Assembly: GCA_037893225.1 (NCBI GenBank)
Contig: JAZGUH010000088.1
Span: forward strand, 1,214,501-1,278,500
Source: Hippasteria phrygiana
Taxonomy: Eukaryota; Echinodermata; Asteroidea; Valvatida; Goniasteridae
DNA: 64,000 bases
Direction: 5' to 3'
A program made the position numbers and the translations under genes. Below the pieces are notes generated by a model. That model had not been told where the DNA came from. It did no database searches and saw nothing but the letters and a program-made list of their open reading frames with translations. Positions within the stretch are counted from its first letter, which is position 1. Each line of letters opens with the position of its first letter. This document shows positions 55,063-64,000 of the stretch, in pieces.

Positions 55063-55745
55063 GTAAGTCAATCACCGCCACGCGGTCCAGATAGCACTGC
55101 GGCCGAGCGACTTACGTGCCCCGTGTGATATCACCGGGTGGGCCGGTGGCGCACTGCTGCCATTCAATTTCTCCCATCAACGCCAAAAGTATAGCTAGTG
55201 CTCCGTAACAAGTTCATCTGCAGGCTTTCACCGGGCATTGACTTTCAGTGCGGTTAGATGTATCCTGCAAAGTGTGTACATTCTGACGAAACATCTGACT
55301 CCATTTACAATAGATACAAATTTGGTATTTTAGGCACATGACCTGACACAATGAGGAAATTATTTTGTTCTTTCGAATCGTCTCAATTATTTTGAGTGCC
55401 AGATTTTTAGGAATAAAGTTCTTGCCCATGGGTCGGACAATTTCTTAGAGTGTACCCTGAAGGAAATTGTATTAACTGATCAAAAATATTTGAACATTTC
55501 TCTCATCACTACCGGTTTTCTCCTTATGAGTAAATTCAAGTTTACATCGCCTAATTTCAGTATATAGTGGGTTTTGTGCAACAGACTAAGTAAAATATTG
55601 TCATGCCCCGTCCAAGTTACTTGAAAATAGCATCGTTTCAAATAGCCGCATTGTAGGCCTATATCCTACAATCTGCATTTTCCAACATTAGAAAGCAGTT
55701 CTTGCTTGTTGATTTTTCGATTTGTTGATTTTGAACGAAAAAAGT

Positions 55746-55814
55746 TGCCAAAAATAGAATTTGAACCTGTGACCTGTGGATTACCGTACCGGCGCTCTAT
55801 CAACGGAGCTAGGT
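55746..55814 (-). mobile_element. tRNA-derived SINE head, degenerate
   Basis: AGAATTTGAACCTGTGACCT and TTACCGTACCGGCGCTCTAT keep the T and anticodon arms of the head; the ends are diverged. Confidence 0.5.
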
Positions 55815-56098
55815 CAATCATTAGTAAAAACAAAACAATTTTACCATTCGAACGTTGCAATTCTCTGATCAAAAATTGTAACAAATATTCTCTTTCACCA
55901 AATATATTTGTATTTTATTTAGCATTTTGTTCTAATTGGCAATCAAAAAGTGTAGGGGGGGACATCTGATATGCTGTCCCCCAATCTAAAAAGTGGGGGA
56001 CATGTCCCCACCCATCGACCCCCCCCCCCCCCCTCTTCAAATCCTGGATGCACTACTAAACTCCTTTTGACAGTTGAAAAAAATTTCAAAACTCTTAC

Positions 56099-56218
56099 TT
56101 GAAATCTTCTCCGGATCGGCCGTATCTGAACCTGACCTCGATGGAGCCCCTTGGATTGGTCCACAACAGATAGCCTCGGTCAGCCGTGAGCACCACCGAA
56201 TCAACGGGGTTTAAACCA
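56099..56218 (-). CDS. Unrecognised protein, exon 2
   Basis: 120 nt encoding GLNPVDSVVLTADRGYLLWT and NPRGSIEVRFRYGRSGEDF. The acceptor TTGTTTCAG ends at 56219; the donor TTCAA/GTAAGAG lies at 56099/56098. Both junctions agree in phase with exons 1 and 3. The beta-rich pattern with W-x-x-P-x-G faintly recalls the start of meteorin-like proteins, but no cysteine pattern or signal peptide supports that. Confidence 0.75.
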
Positions 56219-56260
56219 CTGAAACAAAGTACCAGGCTATAATGTTAAATATTCCACGAT

Positions 56261-56403
56261 AATGGGAGACTTTTGAGACTCTTTTGAGACCCCTTTTGCT
56301 AGTATTGAGCATGCGCGCGTAGTTCTGAGCATGCGCACAACTGGGGAAAACAATGGTAAAAGGACCGGTATGTCTGCTGCCACCAGCGTCTGGAAAGTTT
56401 CCC
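56261..56403. mobile_element. Foldback MITE, family J, copy 1
   Basis: Starts AATGGGAGACTTTTGAGAC and ends GGTATGTCTGCTGCCACCAG plus CGTCTGGAAAGTTTCCC. GAGCATGCGCGCGTAG and GAGCATGCGCACAA lie in the middle. Partner at 57714-57873. Confidence 0.65.
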
Positions 56404-56430
56404 TTGAAAATGATACCGCTGAGTGGATTT

Positions 56431-56490
56431 TCAATTCAATTCAATTCAATTCAATTCAATTCAATTCATTTTCAATTCAATTCAATTCAA
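56431..56490. repeat. Pentanucleotide microsatellite (TTCAA)n
   Basis: About eleven TTCAA units, interrupted once by CATTT at 56467. It ends 8 bp from the family A MITE at 56499. Confidence 0.95.
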
Positions 56491-56498
56491 TAAGTACA

Positions 56499-56730
56499 TA
56501 CACTGTAAAAACAGTGTTTAGTAATTAAACACTTTTCTAAACACTTTCTTGCGATCAGTTTGTAAACACGTTTACATATACTAAACAAAAACATAGCGTA
56601 TTGACGGATAGTGTTTAGCCATTGGACATTGATGTTTAGGATTGGACACGTTATGTTTAGCTTCTCAAAATGTTTGCAAACTGATACCAAGATTTTATTT
56701 AATTGCTAAACACAGTTTTTATAGAGTGTA
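56499..56730. mobile_element. TA-flanked MITE, family A, copy 4
   Basis: TACACTGTAAAAACAGTG on the left, CACAGTTTTTATAGAGTGTA on the right, and the internal TTGACGGATAGTGTTTAGCC as in copies 2 and 3. Confidence 0.8.
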
Positions 56731-57713
56731 AGAAATAAAAATGCTGAGTTATTGCCGCTGACGTCACAGCCCAAAATGGGTAGGCACACCCCGTGATTTT
56801 CTTCATGTCATTAATCTCGATTAAATTACTGAAATAACAAATGCATGAAAACCTTGCTGTATATTTTTTCTATTTTGATTTCTGTCAACCTTAAAGTTTA
56901 AACATATATTGTCTTTTAGTTTGTCTACATTTTTTTGTCACATACACCCAGAACCGTTATAGCCAATGTACTTCAGTCTTTCATTCATATATTGCACGTC
57001 TGGTTAAATGTGTGCACGTAAAACGTGCACGTAATATCGCAGACTGCAAAGTGTGGAACATGTCGTGTATGCTTTTAAATAAGGATTTCTCAGGCCTGCG
57101 AACAAACCAGAAGTGACAGAGCTGGATATCCTCAGACATTTTATCTCAGAATGACGATCACTGATGTCAGATGTCCTTGAGCATTTTGCATCTTTCAAGA
57201 TCGACATTATTATGATGTTTGGAAAAGGCTCAATACAATGCTACCCTAAACGTTTGTATCAACCCAGACCAGTCTGTACCGTCTGCAAGCTATGAAAATG
57301 TCAGTCTTATAATTGGACACGTCCGAGTGCAATTGAAATATCACGGACACTAATGGGAATGTCATTCAGGAATGCTGAACATCCCATTGAAACTTCATCA
57401 ATATGAAAAGCTACGCGTTTATTACTAACGCATGTACGTATTCAGATCTGCTGCAATTTCATAAACCCTAACCCCCTAAAATTGGAGAATTTGGGATTGT
57501 TTGGTTTAAAGCACATTGCGGTGGACACACGAATTTCACGAACACGTCTATATAGTACATTGTATGCCTATAGCTGGTTTGTCATGTTAATGCTTGTTAC
57601 CAACAGGGTTTGTCTACCAACAACTTGAGATGACAAAAGTGAGAACATTCCTCACTTTTATCATTTCAAGTGTCCCAAATACACTTTAGTTACTTTTGTT
57701 TACGAAATCGGAC
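56731..57713. other. Intronic, nothing recognised
   Basis: Part of intron 1 of the three-exon gene. A lone CCCTAACCCCCTAAAAT at about 57465-57482 resembles one end of the TTAA family without a partner. Confidence 0.45.
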
Positions 57714-57873
57714 AATGGGAGACTTTTCAGACACTGGGTGGCAGCAGACATACCGGTCCCTTTCCATTGTTTTCACAAGTCGTGCGCATGCTCTAAACTA
57801 CGCGCGCATGCTCAGAACTAGCCCCAAAAACCGGTATGTCTGATGCCCTCCAGCGTTTTAAAAGTCTCCTATT
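57714..57873. mobile_element. Foldback MITE, family J, copy 2
   Basis: AATGGGAGACTTTTCAGACA to GTTTTAAAAGTCTCCTATT, with GCAGCAGACATACCGGTCC and ACCGGTATGTCTGATGCC as inner arms. More complete than copy 1. Confidence 0.75.
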
Positions 57874-58676
57874 GCAACGTTACTTGTGACCTATTTTGGC
57901 AAAGCAAAAGTTGTCAGAGTTTGCTAACTTTGCACCTACAACCCTAGTGTGAAATTGTACACAATCTGACAGAAGATTATTTTTGTTATCAATACACAAG
58001 AAGTCACGTCCAACAGTAAGGTTCTAGAGTAGCCAATATGTATTTTTCACAGGCTATAGAAGAGCTCTATATGCGTCGCGGCGCGGTCACATCTACGAGG
58101 CTAATGCCTTTGTTCCCCAGGATAAGCATAACCTTTGTGCTTACATTGTTACAGAGCATGAATGACAAAAATAATACATCTAAGATGGCCGCTATATACG
58201 CATAACGTCTATAACCAAACAGCCAACGTTACTCACAAAGGTCCGTTGTCAGTGTTGTATAGGCCTATATAAACTTGTTGCTACATCTTTAGTAATCGTG
58301 ACACTCACAATGCACGCGTCCAGACTTTTCAGTGACTACTCACCTGGATTCGACAAAATTACTTATTAAAATAATGGACTGGAGTTCTCACACTGTCAAC
58401 TCAGGTTTAATCTTTTCCAGAATACTGGACCTAATCAGTGGCGACTCACCCGGACTCGACAAAATTACTCGACTCAATTCAATTAGAGTCTTTGTCCAGC
58501 CTATATTTTGCCCTATACGACAGTGACTTAATTGTGCCTGCATGGACTTTGTCCTGAATCCTTTGCACACAGGTCTACGCCTTTTGTATACTTATGATAG
58601 GTAAAACGTCGTGACAGAATCTTTAAACTTTCAAATTCCCATCACTGATATTTAGACTGTAGATCATTCAACCTAC

Positions 58677-58855
58677 CCGTACTCGTCAAGTTTACCCCGC
58701 GCCACAAGCCGCGAAGGCGATTCCAGCACTGTTACGGGGTCGGCATCCCCAGACCTGACGATTATCTTGGTGCCAGAGGGCCATAGCATGTCCAAGTAAC
58801 TGAAATCCATGGTAAAGCGACGAATTGATGTAGCCTCGCCCCTAAAACTGGCCAT
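58677..58855 (-). CDS. Unrecognised protein, exon 1 with start codon
   Basis: Encodes MASFRGEATSIRRFTMDFSY, then LDMLWPSGTKIIVRSG and DADPVTVLESPSRLVARGKL plus DEYG. An in-frame TAG lies 12 bp upstream of the first ATG, so the start is within this exon. A second ATG (residue 16) has the better context ACCATGG, giving 187 or 172 residues in total. The donor CGG/GTAGGT lies at 58677/58676. LWPSGTKIIVR here and LWTNPRGSIEVRF in exon 2 look like two copies of one beta-hairpin. No signal peptide or membrane segment is seen. Confidence 0.72.
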
Positions 58856-59643
58856 CTTTACCGAATCCTACCCGGGCGTGTTCGTGGTGTTTCCGCGGAA
58901 GCCCTCGCACTGAGCTTTATCTCAGGGTGTTCATCATCTTCAGATCTTTCTTGGTTCAGTTTGACAACTTCGACATACAACTGCGACGTCTTGCTTTTGA
59001 CAGTCTTACTGGAGAATATGAACTGAAGTCCGAGTGTCGACGATGAATTTTATCTGTACCATGTAGGCCTACCATCATTAGGGACAACCGACAACCTTGC
59101 CATCAAATATGAATCTAACTAAAATAGGCACATTTTAAGTGCCTTCTCACCGTGTCAGTGACGGCTATCTCCCCAACCTCCCCCTGTTAAAAATACTTCA
59201 CTTTCAAAAATCGATGCTCCCAGAAGGAACTCCTGAAGTATTCCAGAGGGGGTATGCCATTCGTTTGATTAAGACACTCACCTAAGATGAGTTATAATTG
59301 GCTCGGCTGACAGATCGTAATACACGTATACACTTCACACGTCGGGTCATGGCGACTACGGATGGTTTATTGGAGTTCATGTCGCATTGGGTGGTGACTG
59401 ATAATAAACACGAACAAGTTTTCCTGTTTTTCCCCTTTTTTTTTACATTCATCGCATCTTGATCTTGTCTGTCGATTGATAACCCGGTATAGCGGCACGA
59501 TGGGAGGTCTTTTCCTTGGCTTGAAGGATTTATTTGGTCATAGGAGAGCATTGAGGTATCTGTCGATGGACTTAAAAGCTCTTCATGAGTTCCCAGCTGC
59601 GCTCATCAAAGATGGATGTCGTCAGCTTATGGGCTAGCTTCCT
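58856..59643. other. Upstream region of the three-exon gene
   Basis: Probable promoter side of the minus-strand gene. No TATA-like box at a convincing distance and no exon on either strand are recognised. Confidence 0.4.
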
Positions 59644-60250
59644 TAAAGGGACACATTGCCTTCAAATGTCATGAAATTTTGCTGTTTAGAAATGTTCCTT
59701 ATCTTTGATAAGAGTTGTTCATGCAAAAAATCACGTATAATGTGTTGTAATTAGTGAGTAGTGATTACAAAACAAAAAATTGGCCGCTTACCCCTGACAT
59801 CTGACCCGCGAAACATAGACTTATTTCCAGTACTAAATACCACCGTCTAAATAATGCGCAAAATACGCTGTAAGAGTCTTTAGGCTGGCACCGCAGCCAG
59901 TGGCCTTGTGAACCTATCAGATGATCGCCAGGTACAATTCTCTACCTCGCGACACATATCGTCAGTGCTGCGCGCCGTGCCACAGTACATGAAAATGGAT
60001 CAACAGAACGTACTTCAACCAGATGCGACTGGAAATACGACTGGTGAACATGGTCCGCCATTTTGTGGAGTCAAAAATTTGGTTCTACAAAATGGCGGAC
60101 CGTTATTTGTCACGAAATTAAACAAAAATCACGCAATTTGAAGGGATAGTTATGTGAATCTTTATATTCTACTTTAAAAAAAGCTTCCCAACCATATCCA
60201 TTTCAGTTTTATAGCCCAAATCGCAACATCCAAAGCAATGTGTCCCTTTA
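59644..60250. mobile_element. 0.6-kb inverted-repeat element, family G, copy 2
   Basis: Inverted relative to 43949-44556: AAAGGGACACATTGCCTTCA to CAAAGCAATGTGTCCCTTTA. It carries the same ATTTTGTGGAGTCAAAAATT-centred palindrome with two CAAAATGGCGG-type cores (60054-60100). Confidence 0.88.
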
Positions 60251-62500
60251 AGTGCGATCATTTTATCTTGACTGTCCGGTGTACATTCAACCAAGCTTAC
60301 TAGCGCCGTTACTGCTATAATGCATATCTATTGGGTAAGTTAAATTTCGTCTTTGAAGAAGGCATACCAGTCGAGGATTTGTGACTGGGTCTGCAAAAAC
60401 TGGGCCGAAAAACTTTGACACCAAATTGAACTTGCAGATAGCATAAATGCCAAATTGCAACTCCCCACTCTTCAGTTGTAGTTATGGATCTTCAAAGCTC
60501 CTTGGTTATAGCTCTTCACACCTACGCATCGCCGGCCAGACCGGAGACATTCAGTGATGTGCATTCTTGGAGAGTTTGCAGGGGCGGATCTAGGGGGGGG
60601 GGGGGTGGTGTTGCAACCCCCCCTCTTGGGCTGCTGAGCAAAGTTGTGATAAGCAATTTTTCAGCCCAATATGAGCAAATTCTTCTTTAAAAACCACAAA
60701 TTATGTAGCTTCAAACGGTGCCCGAGATGCCTCAGATTGCAGGAGAAAGCCCCCGGATTTCAACATTTTTCGGGGGGGGGGGGGGGGGGGGGTGCCTCCG
60801 CGTTTGGTGGGTGAATGGTACAACCCCTCTCTAAATGAAGGCTAGACCCGCCCTTGATGGTTTGCACTGATTTTTTACACGAAGTCCCCATTTGACAGCG
60901 TCAAACACCGTGAAACCGCTTGGATGCGACTTTCTATTTAACTTGAAAATGGACAGGAGGATTGGGATGATGTGATTTTAACAACGAGGGTGCAAAATCA
61001 CATCCAGAAGTCACAATGTACTCTTTGTCAAGGTGGGGCAATGGTTTACCGGCTTCAGATGTGATTTTGAATAGAGTAGGATGTGATTTACAGTGAAAGC
61101 TGTTTACAGTGAAATTGTCCCACCTATGCTTTCGGTCTATCCTTAAAAAGGGTTTAAGTATCTTCTTATATAAGTTGAAACTTCAAACCGAAGAATCCGT
61201 CACTATCCCGAGTTTTGCAGGCCGGCCTTGTCTAGCATTATTTTCTTCGTTCTTGCCGATGTAGCGTGAATTTCAGTCACTACCTGTATGATAATACGGG
61301 CTCATAATATTGTACAAAGTGAAGATAATTAGGAGAGTGTCGGTCACGTGAGACTGTTTAAGCAATAATAGGAAAAAGGGGTCCGATTTTCATAGGAGTC
61401 AGATTTTCATAGGACACCAGGAATCCCGACAAAAGACTGGTGTATATGAACAACAGACACAACAAAATGAGACGATTCGGTACATTTCACAAAGTTGACT
61501 CAAAGTCGGCTGGGCAGTTTGGGAGCTGCCCAGTCGTGTCACGCTCCAGTCACTCTTCTCACTCCACACTTTAAACTCTGGAGAGCCAAGTAACACGTGG
61601 GCGATGTGATGGCAATAAAAGTTATAAATGTGTCAAACCTAGTTCTTCAGTTTTTGCTCTGGAGCCTGAAAGTTCACCCCTGTTGGCGCGCATCCGGAGA
61701 CCTTGAATAGGAAAATTAACGTGTAAAACTTGTAAAATTTGCAATTATTGTTGGTACATTGATTTCTTAAGAAAATCACCCCCAAAAAAGGCCTTTGTAA
61801 AATTATTACTAGCATATCAATTTATCGAAACTAATAAATCGCCTGATGCGAAAGAGAAATATCGTGCCAAAAATTGACCTCTCACTTCCGAAAATCTAAA
61901 ACACATACGGACTAGTGAAACTCGGTGTACTCTCTTACAAAGATGAACATTTATGAAAACATTTTGTGGCAATCATTTGGTAAAAACTGAAAGTTAAGTA
62001 GAAGAATAAAATTTGATTTCTTTTCTGGCTAAATATTTTTTAATAAACGCATAGGACTCATTAACCAATTTCGAAAGAAATTTAATGCATCTGCTGATAA
62101 GGACGTTGAGTGAGGCTGTACGCTAGACACTCAAGCCAGCCCGACTTAATTAAGAACCCATCGGCTGTAGGTATATAGATAAAAGAAAACGCGCGCTTCG
62201 CAATTTCTACATTCTCGTTCTCACGCGAGTAGGCGAAATGAAAAGGAAAGCGCAAATCGGAGTTTCACCTATAGGTATGCTAAGAACGGATGTTAAGGTC
62301 AAAAATAATATTTCCTTTTTCCCCTGTCTACGAGTGTTTTTCCACAATTGTATTTGAAAAATAATGGCTTTAAATTCCACGCCAAGTATTTCTTGTGGTG
62401 GTTAAAGTTAGAAATCATTCTACCAAAAATTATGGCAGGTGAAAGAGCAATGCAACGTAAAATGTCCACAGGCGGGCTGCGCGAGGTCTCCGGCCGGAAG
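60251..62500. other. Non-coding, about 2.2 kb
   Basis: Contains the GGGGCGGATCTAGGGGGG repeat (60578-60655), a 22-base G-run near 60771-60792, and ATGTGATTT repeats at 60971-61100. No gene is recognised. Confidence 0.45.
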
Positions 62501-62656
62501 GGTAAGCACTTATCCAGAACCACCAAAATGACATCGTCGCGCGCATCGCGCCTTGTGCCTATTCAATAAGGCCTTGTGCCTATTCAATAAGGCCCAGTGC
62601 ATTTTCAGTAATACATGACGATGTCATTTGGTGGTTCTGGATTTATAAGTGCTTAC
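62501..62656. mobile_element. Foldback MITE, family K, split at its right end
   Basis: GGTAAGCACTTATCCAGAACC with CACCAAAATGACATCGTC on the left, and the complement ending TTTATAAGTGCTTAC on the right. The last bases of the right terminal repeat (CC) lie beyond the inserted MITE 62657-62965. The middle duplicates GCCTTGTGCCTATTCAATAAG. Confidence 0.8.
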
Positions 62657-62965
62657 CACTGATCTCTATACACTGGATTGGCTGCGAAGCTTCGCGATTG
62701 AAGCCACTGCGCGGCCATCTTGCGATATTCAACACAATGGCAGTTTTCCAAGCCCCTGGCTTCAGCTCCGTCTCCGAATTCAGCTCATTGCCAAACTGCA
62801 TTCATGCATGCAGTTTGTGAATGGGTTGAAGTTGGAGACGGAGCTGAAGCCTGGAGCTTGGAAAATGGCCATTGTATTGAATATAGCAAGATGGCCGCGC
62901 GGTGGCTTCAATTCACGCATAGGCAATCACTGCTGCGCTGCCAATCCAGTGTATAGAGATCAGTG
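62657..62965. mobile_element. 8-bp-TSD foldback MITE, family E, copy 2, nested
   Basis: CACTGATCTCTATACACTGG to CCAGTGTATAGAGATCAGTG. The duplication GTGCTTAC is perfect at 62649-62656 and 62966-62973. Like copy 1 it carries CGCGGCCATCTTG and CAAGATGGCCGCG (62710-62722 and 62887-62900), and it has a longer centre with GAGACGGAGCTGAAGCC. Confidence 0.93.
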
Positions 62966-62973
62966 GTGCTTAC

Positions 62974-63918
62974 CCTCTGGAAGCCCGCCGCGTGACCTTT
63001 TACTTTCAGGCTCTATTGTCAAAAGCGGCCACTGACATGCCAAAAAGTTATTTGCTTCTTAATTTTAAACAATCCTCTTTTGGTTGGGCATTTTGGATAT
63101 TAATGTAAAAGTTTCATATCTTTATTTTTATTTTTATTAAGAACAAACGTTTCGATGCCCAAAAGCGACAAATTTGTTGCTTAACCGCTGGAACAAATGA
63201 CGAATTTCACATTGAGCCCCGTCTGCGCACTTCCGGGTTGAATGCGAGAATCTCAGTGCTAAACAAACAAAGTGCTTTTCAACAAATTAATTCATGCATG
63301 AATGAATCACGCAATAAATGGCGAAAGTGGGCAGATCGGTGCTATTTTCGTTAATGGGGCGATGTGATGTGACGAAGCCATTACAACAAATTACACGTCA
63401 TCAGGCTGAAGTTGAAAATTCATCTTCATGAACCCCATGCCATGGAAACAAAACCGATTCAACGAAACCGACCGACTGAAGAGAGTGATTATGCTAATGA
63501 CATTGATATGTTGTTCCCCGTGGCTATGCCAGTTATGGCAGTCATTCCACAGGGTGCATGGCCCCGCCAGCTCGGCCAGATGCCGCCGTGCGCTATACGC
63601 ATTCGTGGCATTGTTGTAATAACTGACGAATGATATGCGTCTGCGGAATTTAACCATTCATACCATTAGGAGCGTTTATGTATGGACGTAATATGTTTGT
63701 ATTTTACAGTGATTTGTTTTGTATGTCTAGAGTCCTCATCCGTTGTTATGGAAATAAATCAATCTCTGGCCAAAATTAAGATGTATTTATTTAAATAAGC
63801 GCATATTGCACTGTAGCTCGAATAAAGCCTGCCAAAACCTGTAGAAGACGATGAATAAATATTCAGTTTTAAAAGTGGGAGGAAAACCCCAGAATGATTT
63901 TCTGTATAAAACCTACGG
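62974..63918. other. Non-coding with a short dispersed repeat
   Basis: 63225-63355 contains CTGCGCACTTCCGGGTTGAA and an inverted GCAGATCGGTGCTATTTTCG, both related to 8235-8290. An 88-residue minus-strand frame at 63391-63657 overlaps two other frames and shows no domain. Confidence 0.45.
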
Positions 63919-63981
63919 AATCAGGCATGATTCGAACCCGGCGAAAGGCGAGGAAAGTACACTAGGCCAACCTGACTCGCC
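63919..63981 (-). mobile_element. tRNA-like SINE head at the window edge
   Basis: The minus strand reads GGCGAGTCAGGTTGGCCTAG (A box GTTGGCCTAGTG) and GCCGGGTTCGAATCATGCC (B box). It looks like a pol III tRNA-type promoter with a SINE-like spacing. The acceptor ends do not pair fully, so a functional tRNA is unlikely. Confidence 0.5.
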
Positions 63982-64000
63982 ATAGGAGTATACACAATCT

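Overview
The window is nuclear DNA from an animal, not a microbe. Genes are split by GT...AG introns, exons are short islands in AT-rich non-coding DNA, and most of the rest is small inverted-repeat transposons, tRNA-derived SINEs and tandem repeats. The scattered palindromic TAGGCCTA motif, the repeat style and ordinary metazoan housekeeping genes suggest a marine invertebrate deuterostome, perhaps an echinoderm. That assignment is a guess from style, not from a marker.

Genes, left to right. (1) 331-753 (+): last exon of a ChaC2-type gamma-glutamylcyclotransferase. (2) 9851-10149 (-): last exon of a death-domain protein. (3) 17710-37171 (-): exons 2 to 5 of ARMT1, a DUF89 metal-dependent phosphatase/methyltransferase; all four exons join in phase and only the short first exon is missing. 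(4) 46812-50692 (+): NAA80, the actin N-terminal acetyltransferase, with four coding exons joining in phase and a polyproline C-terminus. (5) 53116-58855 (-): a complete three-exon gene for an unrecognised protein of about 187 residues. Transposon-derived coding fragments are a Harbinger/HARBI1-like piece (15244-15441) and a ZMYM/KIAA1958/Crypton-type tyrosine-recombinase N-terminal piece (46055-46350). A possible first exon of an unknown gene lies at 55010-55062 (+).

The dominant structure is an 11-kb array, 25209-36279, inside the ARMT1 intron between exons 2 and 3. It holds 65 units of exactly 170 bp that look identical apart from a few variant units. It starts and ends with the two termini of a TTAA-flanked MITE. 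Single copies of that MITE lie at 21150-21337 and 49067-49382. The array therefore reads as an internal expansion of one transposon copy. Two neighbouring TTAA elements (19280-19491 and 24834-25156) carry a second, smaller internal tandem repeat, as if at an earlier stage of the same process.

The other ARMT1 introns are packed with the same class of elements: TTAA MITEs whose ends read TTAACCCTAACCC, three hAT-type MITEs with perfect 8-bp target duplications (one nested inside a TTAA element), and a pogo-like MITE with TA flanks. Elsewhere there are four copies of a TA-flanked MITE, two foldback families present in two or three copies each, a second 8-bp-TSD MITE family carrying paired YY1-like motifs, a 0.6-kb element in inverted orientation at 43949 and 59644, a 2.9-kb terminal-inverted-repeat element at 40602-43483, and at least six copies of a tRNA-derived SINE head. 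The genes appear functionally unrelated; what the window shows best is how intronic MITEs nest and amplify.
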